This document shows positions 43,940-52,085 of a stretch of 64,000 nt of DNA, in pieces. The stretch comes from Maritimibacter alkaliphilus (GTDB taxonomy: Bacteria; Pseudomonadota; Alphaproteobacteria; Rhodobacterales; Rhodobacteraceae). Below the pieces are notes generated by a model that worked only from the letters and a program-made list of their open reading frames with translations, had not been told where the DNA came from and ran no database searches. The position numbers and the translations under genes were made by a program. How positions within the stretch are numbered: the stretch's first letter is position 1; each line of letters opens with the position of its first letter. The stretch covers positions 1 through 64,000 of the forward strand of contig NZ_JAHVIT010000001.1 of the NCBI RefSeq assembly GCF_019801605.1, given 5' to 3'.

Positions 43940-44671
43940 TCACTCGGCCTTCGCGACCGTCGCATCGCCCGCCCGCATCTCGCCTTCGGCCCGGTCGAAG
44001 CGCAGCCAGGCGATGGCGCGGTCGCCCGAACGGGTCATCAGGACGCCGGCCACCTTCTCGCCCGCGGTGATCTCTGTCCCCGGCTCGGCGGGGCCCTCGA
44101 CGGTCACCAGGGCCAGGCCCTTGCGCAGTTCCGTCTTGTGCTTCATCCGCGCGGTGACCTCCTGGCCCACGTAGCAGCCCTTGCGGAAGTCGACGCCGTG
44201 CAGCCGCTCGAAACCGTTTTCGAGGATATAGCTCTCCGGCGTCAGTTCGATCCCGGTTTCGGGGATGCAATGGGCCACGCGGATCGCGTCCCAGTCGCTG
44301 CCGTCATCGCCGCCCTCGGCACCGTAGAGCCGCCAGCCGAGCGCGTCATGCCGGGGATCGGCCACTGCGCCCTCGGGGGCCGGGCCGGTGCCGCGTTTCA
44401 CCTGCAGGTCGGTCTCCTCGATCTCGACCTTGGCGCGCAGTTTGTACATCTTCAGCCGCTGTAGCAGGCCGGGGGCCAGCGTGGCCTCCACGTCCAGCAG
44501 CACGGCCTCGCCCTGCGCCACGAGGAAGAAATCCGCGAGGTACTTGCCCTGCGGCGTCAGCAGCGCGGCATAGACCGCGCCCCGGTCGAGCCCCGCGATG
44601 TCATTGGTGACCAGCCCCTGAAGGAAGTCCCGGGTCTCGGGTCCGGTGAGGCGGAGGATGCTGCGCGTCAT
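43940..44671 (-). CDS. ygfZ: YgfZ/GcvT-like tetrahydrofolate-binding protein
   Basis: 243 residues from ATG 44671. The signature K-G-C-Y-x-G-Q-E is present as FRKGCYVGQEVTARMKHK, with the essential Cys. The N-terminal GcvT-type part is MTRSILRLTGPETRDFLQGL then VTNDIAGL. The protein supports repair or assembly of iron-sulfur enzymes (for example MiaB-type) using folate. It is divergent from a small glycosyltransferase-like gene. Confidence 0.9.
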   Translation of the reverse strand: MTRSILRLTGPETRDFLQGLVTNDIAGLDRGAVYAALLTPQGKYLADFFLVAQGEAVLLDVEATLAPGLLQRLKMYKLRAKVEIEETDLQVKRGTGPAPEGAVADPRHDALGWRLYGAEGGDDGSDWDAIRVAHCIPETGIELTPESYILENGFERLHGVDFRKGCYVGQEVTARMKHKTELRKGLALVTVEGPAEPGTEITAGEKVAGVLMTRSGDRAIAWLRFDRAEGEMRAGDATVAKAE

Positions 44672-44737
44672 GTCGTCTTCCTTTCCTGCTTGGCACCGTA
44701 ATATAGGGTTGGGGCGCAGGGACAACAGGGGCCGACC

Positions 44738-45286
44738 ATGCCAGCAGCCATCAGTGTCATCATTCCCGTGGCCAACAGTGCCCGCAGCCTGCCGGGCTGC
44801 TGTGCCGCGCTCATGGAGGGGCTGGAGGAAGGCCTGCTGCGCGAGCTTCTGGTGGCCGACATGGGGAGCGAGGACGACAGCCTTCGGATTGCCGACGCCA
44901 TGGGCGGCGAGGCCGTGCGCGGGCCGAAGGCGCTTGGCGATGCGGTGGCGCAGGCCAAGGGGCAATGGCTGCTCCTCCTGCGGCCCGAGACGCGGCTGGC
45001 GCGGGGCTGGACGGTACCGGTGGCCGATCACCTCTCCTCCGGGCAGCGGCCCGTGCACTTCCGCATGGTGCAGGATGCGCCGGGGCTGGGGGTGCGGTTC
45101 GCGGCATCGCTTGCCAACCTGCGCAGTGGCCTCACGGGGCGGGCGGTGCCGCTTCAGGGCCTGCTGGCACCCCGCCGCGTGGTGGAAAAGGCCAGCGTGC
45201 CCGGCGGCGGCGATCCCATGGCCGGGCTCTTTCGCCGGGTGCGGGGCACGGGCAGCCTGCCTGCGGAGATCCGCGTGACGGGCTGA
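44738..45286 (+). CDS. Small glycosyltransferase-like (GT2 fold) protein
   Basis: 182 residues. It starts as a GT2 domain: ISVIIPVANSARSLPGCCAAL, then LLVADMGSEDDSL in place of the usual DGSxD, and LRPETRLARGW at the place of the DxD motif. The metal-binding DxD is therefore missing, and the domain is shorter than typical GT2 enzymes (about 230). It could be an alphaproteobacterial GT with altered metal site or a non-catalytic homologue. Confidence 0.65.
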   Translation: MPAAISVIIPVANSARSLPGCCAALMEGLEEGLLRELLVADMGSEDDSLRIADAMGGEAVRGPKALGDAVAQAKGQWLLLLRPETRLARGWTVPVADHLSSGQRPVHFRMVQDAPGLGVRFAASLANLRSGLTGRAVPLQGLLAPRRVVEKASVPGGGDPMAGLFRRVRGTGSLPAEIRVTG

Positions 45287-45296
45287 CCGCCGTCGA

Positions 45297-47270
45297 TCAG
45301 CCGCGTCGTCCGAAGACGCCCGTCGCCAGCCGGCGCCAGAACCCTGCCTCGGCCCGGTCGCCCGCGGCCTCCTTCGCGGCCCGCGCCCGCGCGGCCTTGT
45401 CCCGCGCCATGGCATCCGCGGAGGGCCCGTCGGTGCGGAACTGCAGGTCATGCAGCTTGGCATAGATGCCACCGCGCGCCAGCAATTCCTCGTGGCGGCC
45501 CTGATCCACCACCTGCCCGCGGTCCATGACCACGATCTTGTCCGCGCTGCGCACGGTCGAAAGGCGGTGCGCGATCACCAGCGTCGTCCGGCCCTTGGCC
45601 AGCTTCTCCAGCGCGCCCTGCACCACGGCCTCGCTCTGCGCATCCAGCGCCGAGGTCGCCTCGTCCAGCAGCAGCACCGGCGTGTCGCGCAGCAACGCCC
45701 GGGCGATCGCCACCCTCTGCCGTTGCCCGCCGGACAGCGCCGAGCCGCGCGGGCCCACCGGCGTTTCCAGCCCGAGCGGAAGATTGGCCACGAAATCGGC
45801 CACGTGGGCGGCCTCCAGCACCTCCTTCAGCCGGGCCTCCGAGATATCGGTGCGCCCCAGCAGGATGTTCTCGCGCAGGGTCTCGTCGAAGAGCGCGGCA
45901 TCCTGCGATACGACCGAGAAACGGTCACGCAGATCGCCGAGTGCCATCGCCGAAACCGGCACGCCGCCCAGCTCCACCTTGCCCGAGGCCGGGTCCACCA
46001 ACCGCGTGAGCAGGTTGAAGATCGTCGATTTCCCCGCGCCCGAGGCCCCGACCAACGCCGTGGTCTGGCCCGGTTCGGCGGTAAAGCTCGCGCCGCGCAG
46101 CACCTCGGTTTCACCGTAGGAGAGGCGAACGTCATCCAGCACCACGCCCGGCACGCCCGTGGGGGCGGGCACCGGCTTGGCGGGCGAGACGATGGAGGGC
46201 TTTGTCTCCAGCAGTTCGCGCAGCCGCTCCATGGCGGCGGCGGCCACCTGCCACTGGCCGCTGACGGCCCCGAGGCGGCGCAGCGGCTCGAAGGCAAAAC
46301 CGATGGCGGTGAAGAAGGACATGAACTGGCCCACAGTCTTCTCGCCCGCGATGATCTCTCCGCCGCCGAAGATCAGCACGCCGACGAAGCCGACGCCGGC
46401 CATGATGTCGATCAGCCCGGGGATCGAGGCGGCCCCAAGCGTGGCGCGCACCTCGGCCCGCACCAGCTGATCGGTCAGCGCGCCGTAGCGTTCGGACTGG
46501 TAGCGTTCCAGCCGGTTCAGCTTTACCGGCACGACGCCGTGGAACACCTCGTCCAGCCGGGTGGCCAGCTTGGCACCCAGATCGCGCGCCTCCCGCGCCC
46601 GGCGGCGCACGAACTTCTGCACCACCGCCGAGGGGGCCACCATGACCGGCGCGCCGATGCAGGCGATCAGGGTCCAGCGCCAGTCGACCGAGACGGCCAC
46701 GCCCATCAGGATCACCAGCGCCACCGCGTCACGTCCCGCCCCGGTCAGCACCGAGGACCAGACGTTGTTGATCTGCTGCACGTCGCTCTGCACCCGCTGG
46801 ATCAGGAAGCCAGGCGGGTGGCTCTGATGGAAGGAGCCGTCCTGCGTCATCAGCCCGTCGAGCAGATCGCGCCGCATCTTGGCCGAGGATTTCTGCGAGA
46901 TCGTCGCCAGCAGGCCCTTCTGCGCGACCGAGGCCACGGCCCGGGTCAGGAAGATCGCGAGGATCGCCAGTGCCACGCCGGTCATCGCACCGGTGTTCCC
47001 GTCGAGGAAGACCTCGTCGAACATCGGCTTCATCATCCAGCTGAGCGCGCCCAGCATGGAGCCCTCCAGCCCCATGAAGATCACCGCGAGAACGAGCAGC
47101 AGGATGTGGTGGCGCAGGTAGCCCTGCCAGAGCCACGTCAGCAGCCCCTTGCCATGGTCCACCGCAAGGGTTGGCGGCGCTGCGGAGGCCGTGGAGGCAG
47201 GCGGCGCTGGCGTCCTGTCCGGTGTCTTCCCGGCGGGCGGGGCAGGCGGGGGTGTTTCGGTCTCGGCCAT
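45297..47270 (-). CDS. ABC exporter, fused permease-ATPase (MsbA-like)
   Basis: 657 residues. A Pro-rich cytoplasmic N-terminus (about 1-45) precedes six membrane helices (about 50-330). The ATPase part has Walker A GASGAGKST, signature LSGGQRQRVAIARALL, Walker B VLLLDEATSALD and the switch H in IAHRLSTV. The coupling region contains FHQSHPPGFLIQRVQSDVQQ. Type IV (MsbA/lipid or drug) exporters have this plan; the substrate is unclear. It overlaps the upstream phosphatase by ATGA, so the two are co-translated. Confidence 0.9.
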   Translation of the reverse strand: MAETETPPPAPPAGKTPDRTPAPPASTASAAPPTLAVDHGKGLLTWLWQGYLRHHILLLVLAVIFMGLEGSMLGALSWMMKPMFDEVFLDGNTGAMTGVALAILAIFLTRAVASVAQKGLLATISQKSSAKMRRDLLDGLMTQDGSFHQSHPPGFLIQRVQSDVQQINNVWSSVLTGAGRDAVALVILMGVAVSVDWRWTLIACIGAPVMVAPSAVVQKFVRRRAREARDLGAKLATRLDEVFHGVVPVKLNRLERYQSERYGALTDQLVRAEVRATLGAASIPGLIDIMAGVGFVGVLIFGGGEIIAGEKTVGQFMSFFTAIGFAFEPLRRLGAVSGQWQVAAAAMERLRELLETKPSIVSPAKPVPAPTGVPGVVLDDVRLSYGETEVLRGASFTAEPGQTTALVGASGAGKSTIFNLLTRLVDPASGKVELGGVPVSAMALGDLRDRFSVVSQDAALFDETLRENILLGRTDISEARLKEVLEAAHVADFVANLPLGLETPVGPRGSALSGGQRQRVAIARALLRDTPVLLLDEATSALDAQSEAVVQGALEKLAKGRTTLVIAHRLSTVRSADKIVVMDRGQVVDQGRHEELLARGGIYAKLHDLQFRTDGPSADAMARDKAARARAAKEAAGDRAEAGFWRRLATGVFGRRG

Positions 47271-47953
47271 CAGAACAGCTTCTTCGGCGCTTTCTCGAAG
47301 GAGGCCTGAGCTGCCTCCTGATCATATTCGGTGGCGACCCACTCCTCGAAGCTGATCGCGCGATGCGCGTTGCGCGCGGCGTAGAGGTCGAGGATGTGGT
47401 CCAGCACGCCGGTCTTGGTCCAGCGGAAGTGGACGTATTTCACCGACAGCATCCGGCGCGCCTCTTCCACGGGGCGGCCCTCGACCACCATGAGGTAGAC
47501 CGCCGAGGCAAAGCCTGCGCGGTCTGCGCCCGATTTGCAATGCATCACGAAGGGCGGCTCGATCTCCCGGAGCGCGGCGATCAGGGCCAGCAGCTCGGTG
47601 CGGGAGGCGGCCTTGCGGGCATAGAGCCGGGTCGAGATAAGCTTCAGGCCGAGCTGCTCGCAGGTTTCGGCCTCGGTCAGGTAATGCGCCTGGGTGCCGG
47701 AGCCGCGCAGGTTCAGCACCGTACGGATCCCCATGGCCTTCATCTTCGCGAACCGCTTCCGCGTCGGGTGGTTCGACCGCCAGACGCCCGGTGAAATCTG
47801 GAAGAAGTTGGTCCAGACGCAGCGCAGGACGGCATGATCGAACCAGAGGTTGTAGATCTCTGCCCTGCGGCGGTTTTCCGGCGTCGACAGGTCGGTGTTG
47901 TAGGAGCGTCGCAGCTCCTTCTCCCAGCGTTGAAATCTGGCGAAGGGGTTCAT
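47270..47953 (-). CDS. Tyrosine/dual-specificity phosphatase family protein
   Basis: 227 residues from ATG 47953 (MNPFARFQRWEKELRRSYNTD). The P-loop HCKSGADRAG fits the HCx5R catalytic signature, with Cys as nucleophile. The upstream strand LRGSGTQAHYLTEAETCEQLG and downstream VYLMVVEGRPVEEA fit the bacterial DSP/PTP (Y_phosphatase3-like) pattern. The co-translated ABC exporter downstream suggests a role in envelope lipid or polysaccharide dephosphorylation, but this is inference. Confidence 0.82.
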   Translation of the reverse strand: MNPFARFQRWEKELRRSYNTDLSTPENRRRAEIYNLWFDHAVLRCVWTNFFQISPGVWRSNHPTRKRFAKMKAMGIRTVLNLRGSGTQAHYLTEAETCEQLGLKLISTRLYARKAASRTELLALIAALREIEPPFVMHCKSGADRAGFASAVYLMVVEGRPVEEARRMLSVKYVHFRWTKTGVLDHILDLYAARNAHRAISFEEWVATEYDQEAAQASFEKAPKKLF

Positions 47954-48099
47954 GTGGAGTCCCGTGGCTGCTTCTGCCCGCTGAAGGGCCGCAACCATCT
48001 AAGCAAGGCTTCCCTGCATGGCAAGCATGGCGCGGGCGATTGACGCGGCGCTTCATCGGGCTAATGGTGTCCGCGCTCCATGATTTCCACGAGGTTGAA

Positions 48100-49296
48100 A
48101 TGTCTCTTGCCAACGGCCGCACGCATCTTGCCATTCCGGGCCCCTCGATCATGCCCGATGCGGTGTTGCAGGCCATGCACCGTGCCGCGCCCAATATCTA
48201 CGAAGGTGATATCGTCACTCTCGTCGAAGGGCTGATCCCCGACCTGCGCAAGGTGGCGCGCACGGAACATGCGGCAACGATCTATATCGGCAACGGTCAC
48301 GCGGTCTGGGAGGCCTCGCTCTGCAACGTCATCAACCCCGGTGACAAGGTTCTGGTGGCGGCCACCGGGCGCTTTGGTCACGGCTGGGCCGGGCAGGCCG
48401 CGGGCGTGGGGGCCGATGTGCAGGTGCTCGACTTCGGGCTCAAGTCTCCGCTCGATGCCCAGAAGATCGAGGACGCGCTGCGCGCAGACACCAACCACGA
48501 GATCAAGGCCGTGCTGGTGAACCACGTAGACACCGCCACCTCGATCCTGAACGATGTGCCCTCGGTCCGCGCCGCCATCGACGCCGCCGGCCACCCGGCG
48601 CTGCTGATGGCCGATTGCATTGCCTCCATGGGCTGCGACCGCTTCGAGATGGACGCCTGGGGCGTGGATATCGCGATCACCGGGTCCCAGAAGGGCCTGA
48701 TGGTGCCCCCGGGGCTCGGCTTCGTCTTCTTCGGCCCCAAGGCCAAGGCAGCGCGCGAGACGGTCGAGCGCGTGTCGCTCTACTGGGACTGGAAACCGCG
48801 CTCCGAGCCGTCCTACGTGGCCGAGTACTTTGGCGGCACCTCGCCCACCCACCACCTCTTCGGCCTGCGCGCCGCGCTCGACATCATGCATGGCGAGGGG
48901 ATCGAGAACGTCTGGGCCCGCCACGACAGCCTTGCCCGCGCCCTCTGGGCCGCCTGCGATGCCTGGGGCCAGGGCGGCCCGCTGGCCATGAATGTGGCGG
49001 ATCCCGCGCACCGGTCCCGCGCGGTGACGGCACTGTCGCTCGGCGGTGACAATGGAGAACGGCTGCGCAAATGGTGCGCGGAGGAGGCGGGCCTGACGCT
49101 GGGCATCGGTCTGGGCATGGCACCGCGCGGCAGCGCCGAGGCGGCGGGCTTCTTCCGCATCGGCCACATGGGGCACCTGAACGCCCATGTCATGCTGGGC
49201 ACGCTGGGCACGATCGAGGCCGGTCTCACCGCGCTCGACATCCCCCACGGCACAGGCGCGCTGAGCGCCGCCGCCAAGGTCATCGCCGCCGGCTGA
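48100..49296 (+). CDS. PLP-dependent aminotransferase, alanine/serine-glyoxylate type
   Basis: 398 residues from ATG 48100 (MSLANGRTHLAIPGPSIMPD). Aminotransferase class V features: IYIGNGHAVWEASLCNVINPGDKVLV, PLP-binding D in LLMADCIASMGC and the Schiff-base Lys in ITGSQKGLMVPPGLGFV. It probably transaminates between a small amino acid and glyoxylate. Divergent from the phosphatase gene. No photorespiratory or serine-cycle gene is next to it. Confidence 0.88.
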   Translation: MSLANGRTHLAIPGPSIMPDAVLQAMHRAAPNIYEGDIVTLVEGLIPDLRKVARTEHAATIYIGNGHAVWEASLCNVINPGDKVLVAATGRFGHGWAGQAAGVGADVQVLDFGLKSPLDAQKIEDALRADTNHEIKAVLVNHVDTATSILNDVPSVRAAIDAAGHPALLMADCIASMGCDRFEMDAWGVDIAITGSQKGLMVPPGLGFVFFGPKAKAARETVERVSLYWDWKPRSEPSYVAEYFGGTSPTHHLFGLRAALDIMHGEGIENVWARHDSLARALWAACDAWGQGGPLAMNVADPAHRSRAVTALSLGGDNGERLRKWCAEEAGLTLGIGLGMAPRGSAEAAGFFRIGHMGHLNAHVMLGTLGTIEAGLTALDIPHGTGALSAAAKVIAAG

Positions 49297-49353
49297 CCCC
49301 AGGGAGGGGGGCACGCCGCCCCCCTTCATCTTTCCCGAAATACTCCGGGGGAA

Positions 49354-49517
49354 TTGCGCCGCCCGCGGCGCAAGGGGGCAGAGCCCCCCGGAATTTTGCA
49401 AAATTCCGGACCGGAAAATGCGCATTTTCCGGAGACACCCGCGAGGGTGCGCCCGACACACACCATGCGTAGAAAAGTCTTCGAAGACTTTTCCCAAGAA
49501 TTTTCGAAAATTCTTGG
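49354..49517. repeat. Cluster of perfect palindromes and hairpins
   Basis: In order: TTGCGCCGC-CC-complement (49354-49373); GGGGGC-AGA-GCCCCC (49374-49388); CCGGAATTTTG and its complement (49388-49409); CCGGAAAATGC and its complement (49411-49432); a 5-bp hairpin CACCC-GCGA-GGGTG (49436-49449); GAAAAGTCTTC and its complement (49472-49493); CCAAGAATTTTC and its complement (49494-49517). The last two directly abut. The set fills the gap between convergent genes and may terminate them or be a repetitive extragenic element. Confidence 0.9.
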
Positions 49518-49528
49518 TGTCGCAGGCC

Positions 49529-49729
49529 TCAGCCGCGCGCGGACCGGCGGCGGTCCAGCAGGGTGATGAGGTGGTTCAGCCCCAGCCCGGCCAGCAGCAG
49601 CCCCGGCAGGCCCCAGAGCGCAGAGATGACGCCGAGGATCCAGAGCAGGTTGATGAACCCCATCCAGAGGGTCGCGGTGGTGTAATCGGGGGCGGAGACG
49701 TGAGAGGAATCGGGGGAGGAATCGTGCAT
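49529..49729 (-). CDS. Small two-helix membrane protein
   Basis: 66 residues from ATG 49729. A hydrophilic N-terminus precedes two hydrophobic helices (about 20-39 LWMGFINLLWILGVISALW; about 41-56 LPGLLLAGLGLNHLITLL), then RRRSARG. The positively charged end suggests a cytoplasmic C-terminus. No family is recognised. It sits between the palindrome cluster and the hisC-like gene (78 bp away, same strand) and may be co-transcribed with it. Confidence 0.65.
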   Translation of the reverse strand: MHDSSPDSSHVSAPDYTTATLWMGFINLLWILGVISALWGLPGLLLAGLGLNHLITLLDRRRSARG

Positions 49730-49806
49730 GGTCGGACTTTCGCGGGGAGAGCCCGATTGAAGCCCGCAGACGGCCCCGGATCAAGCGCCGGGGCTGCGCT
49801 GATTGC

Positions 49807-50934
49807 TCAGGTCCGTTCTGCGGCCCGCGCATGGCGCGCGGCGTCCAGCGCGCCGGGCAGGGCCTCGGCCAGCAGGTCCATCTGAGCGGGCGTGCCGCAG
49901 GAAATCCGGATGCAGCGGTTCTGCGGCGCCACGAAGGGCATCCGCACGAACACCCCCTGCGCCACCAGCGCGTCCAGCACGGCCTTGGCAAAGGCCCCGT
50001 CCGCGCCGCAGTCCACGGCGACGAAGTTGGTGGCCGAGGGCAGGGCGCTCAGCCCGTTCGCGGCCGCGATCTCGCCGATCCGTTCCCGCGACGCGGCGAC
50101 GGCGGCGCGGGTCTGCGCCAGCCAGTCTGCATCCTGAAGGGCCGCAAGAGCCCCGGCCTGCGCGGCGCGGTTCATGCCGAAGTGGTTGCGGATCTTGTCG
50201 AAGCTGCGGATCAGCTCCGCCGCGCCAAGCGCATAGCCCACCCGGGCGCCTGCCATGCCATAGGCCTTGGAGAAGGTGCGCATCCGGATCACCCGCGGAT
50301 CGTCGATCGGCAGGGGCAGGGCGGCGTCCTCGGGGGCGAATTCGCCATAGGCCTCGTCGAGGATCAGCAGCGTGTCCTCGGGCAGGGCGGCCAGTGCCTC
50401 GGCAATCTCCGCGCCGGGCAGGTAGCTGCCCATCGGGTTGTCGGGGTTGGCGAAATAGACCAGCTTGGCCTTCACCTCGGCGCCGCGTGCGATCAGGGCG
50501 CGCAGGTCTTCGCTGTCGCCCAGGTAGGGCACCATTTCCAGCGTCCCGCCAAAGCCGGTGACGTGGTAGTTGAAGGTCGGATAGGCGCCCTGCGAGGTCA
50601 CCACCATGTCGCCCGGGCCCACCAGCAGCCGCACAAGGTACCCCAGCAGCGCGTCGATGCCTTCGCCCACGACGATGTTCTCGATCCCGCACCCATGGTG
50701 CGCGGCCAGCGCCTGCCGCAGCTCCCAGGACAGCGGATCGCCGTACATCCAGATCTCGCCCGAGGTCGCCTGCATCGCGGCAATCGCCTTGGGCGAGGGG
50801 CCGAAGACGTTCTCGTTCGCGCCCAGACGGGCGGTGAAGGGCGCGCCGCGCAGGCGTTCCATCTCCTCGGGGCCGACGAAGGGCACGGAGGCGGGCAGGG
50901 CGGAGACCAGATCGGTATAGCGGGGTCCAGACAT
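49807..50934 (-). CDS. hisC: Histidinol-phosphate aminotransferase-like PLP enzyme
   Basis: 375 residues from ATG 50934 (MSGPRYTDLVSALPASVPFVGPE). Class I/II features: RLGANENVFGPSP, YGDP, FANPDNPMGS, LILDEAYGEF and the PLP Lys in TFSKAYGMAGARVGY. The C-terminal Arg that binds the substrate phosphate/carboxylate is in NRCIRISCGTP. HisC-type enzymes transaminate histidinol phosphate or aromatic amino acids; which applies here cannot be decided without other his genes nearby. Confidence 0.85.
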   Translation of the reverse strand: MSGPRYTDLVSALPASVPFVGPEEMERLRGAPFTARLGANENVFGPSPKAIAAMQATSGEIWMYGDPLSWELRQALAAHHGCGIENIVVGEGIDALLGYLVRLLVGPGDMVVTSQGAYPTFNYHVTGFGGTLEMVPYLGDSEDLRALIARGAEVKAKLVYFANPDNPMGSYLPGAEIAEALAALPEDTLLILDEAYGEFAPEDAALPLPIDDPRVIRMRTFSKAYGMAGARVGYALGAAELIRSFDKIRNHFGMNRAAQAGALAALQDADWLAQTRAAVAASRERIGEIAAANGLSALPSATNFVAVDCGADGAFAKAVLDALVAQGVFVRMPFVAPQNRCIRISCGTPAQMDLLAEALPGALDAARHARAAERT

Positions 50935-51096
50935 GGCAGGCGCGATACGCCCGAAGCTCCGTTCCGGGCAAGCAGATTCTTCTCCTGCTATGTTCACATT
51001 CTGCAACAAACCGTTCTGCCGTGACGTCCCGGTGGACCGCCCGGCGGGGCGCGTGACAGGCTCCGGCCATCAGGCGCCATCAGGAGGAGGACCCAG

Positions 51097-51885
51097 ATGC
51101 CCCGCGTTTCCGTCGAGATCACCGATCACGTCGCCCATGTCACCCTGACCCGGGGCGACAAGATGAATGCCGTCGACAACGCCATGGCGGAGGCCATCGT
51201 CGAGGCCGGCGAGGCGCTGCTGCCGCGGGGCGACATCCGCGCCGTGGTGCTCTCGGGCGAGGGGCGGGCCTTCTGTGCCGGGCTCGACGTGGCCTCCTTC
51301 GGGGCGGCTCTGATGCGGGACAGCTCCGACTGGCTGATGCCGCGCAGCCATGGCGCCTCGAACCTGATGCAGCGGGTGGCGATGGTCTGGCACGAGATGC
51401 CGGTGCCGGTGATCGCGGCGCTGCAGGGCGTAGCCTTCGGGGCGGGCTTCCAGCTGGCGCTCGGCGCGGACATCCGCATCGCCCATCCCGCCTGCAAGCT
51501 CGCGGTGATGGAGATGAAATGGGGCCTCGTGCCCGACATGGGCGGCATGGTCCTGCTGCCGCGGCTCTGCCGCTCGGACGTGATCCGCCGCCTGACCTAC
51601 ACCGCCGATCCGGTGACCGCAGAGCAGGGCCTCGCCATGGGGTTGGTGACCGAACTGGCCGAGGATCCGCTGGCCGCCGCCCGCACCATGGCCACGGGCA
51701 TCGCCGGGCGCAGCCCCACCGCGATCCGCGCGGCCAAGGCGCTGATCGGCCACGCCGAGGGCGGGGCCGGGATGGAGGAAGTGCTGCTTGAGGAGAGCCG
51801 CGCGCAGGTCGGCCTCATCGGTGGCAAGGATCAGCGCGAGGTGGTCGCCGCGAACATGGCCGGGCGCGCACCGGTCTTCGGCTGA
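51097..51885 (+). CDS. Crotonase-family (enoyl-CoA hydratase/isomerase-like) protein
   Basis: 262 residues, with GGAGGAGG upstream of ATG 51097. The oxyanion-hole strands are VVLSGEGRAFCAGLDVASF and AALQGVAFGAGFQLALGAD. At the first catalytic Glu position of classical enoyl-CoA hydratase the sequence has Gln (GAGFQLALGAD), while the second Glu is kept (VMEMKWGLVPDMGG). Hence canonical hydratase activity is uncertain, and an isomerase, hydrolase or other crotonase reaction is equally possible. Confidence 0.85.
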   Translation: MPRVSVEITDHVAHVTLTRGDKMNAVDNAMAEAIVEAGEALLPRGDIRAVVLSGEGRAFCAGLDVASFGAALMRDSSDWLMPRSHGASNLMQRVAMVWHEMPVPVIAALQGVAFGAGFQLALGADIRIAHPACKLAVMEMKWGLVPDMGGMVLLPRLCRSDVIRRLTYTADPVTAEQGLAMGLVTELAEDPLAAARTMATGIAGRSPTAIRAAKALIGHAEGGAGMEEVLLEESRAQVGLIGGKDQREVVAANMAGRAPVFG

Positions 51886-51999
51886 GCCCTGAGCACCCTG
51901 CGGTCAGCGGGGCTCTGCCCCTCTGCGCGAGACAACCACGTGACTGGCCGTGCCCCCGCATCGGCTGGAGCCCGGGACCGGGCCCCGGGGAGACCCCAA

Positions 52000-52035
52000 A
52001 CGAAAGGGCGCGCCCGGCAGGACGCGCCCTTTCGT
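52000..52035. terminator. Strong hairpin between the crotonase and the acidic protein gene
   Basis: A 13-bp perfect stem, ACGAAAGGGCGCG and its complement, with a 10-base loop. The CTTT of the stem gives a partial U-run in both directions. It lies between convergent genes ending at 51885 and 52086, so it probably serves both. Confidence 0.75.
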
Positions 52036-52085
52036 GTCTGGGAACCGTGTCCGGGACCTGAGCGGGGCCGGGGCCTGCGGGCAGA

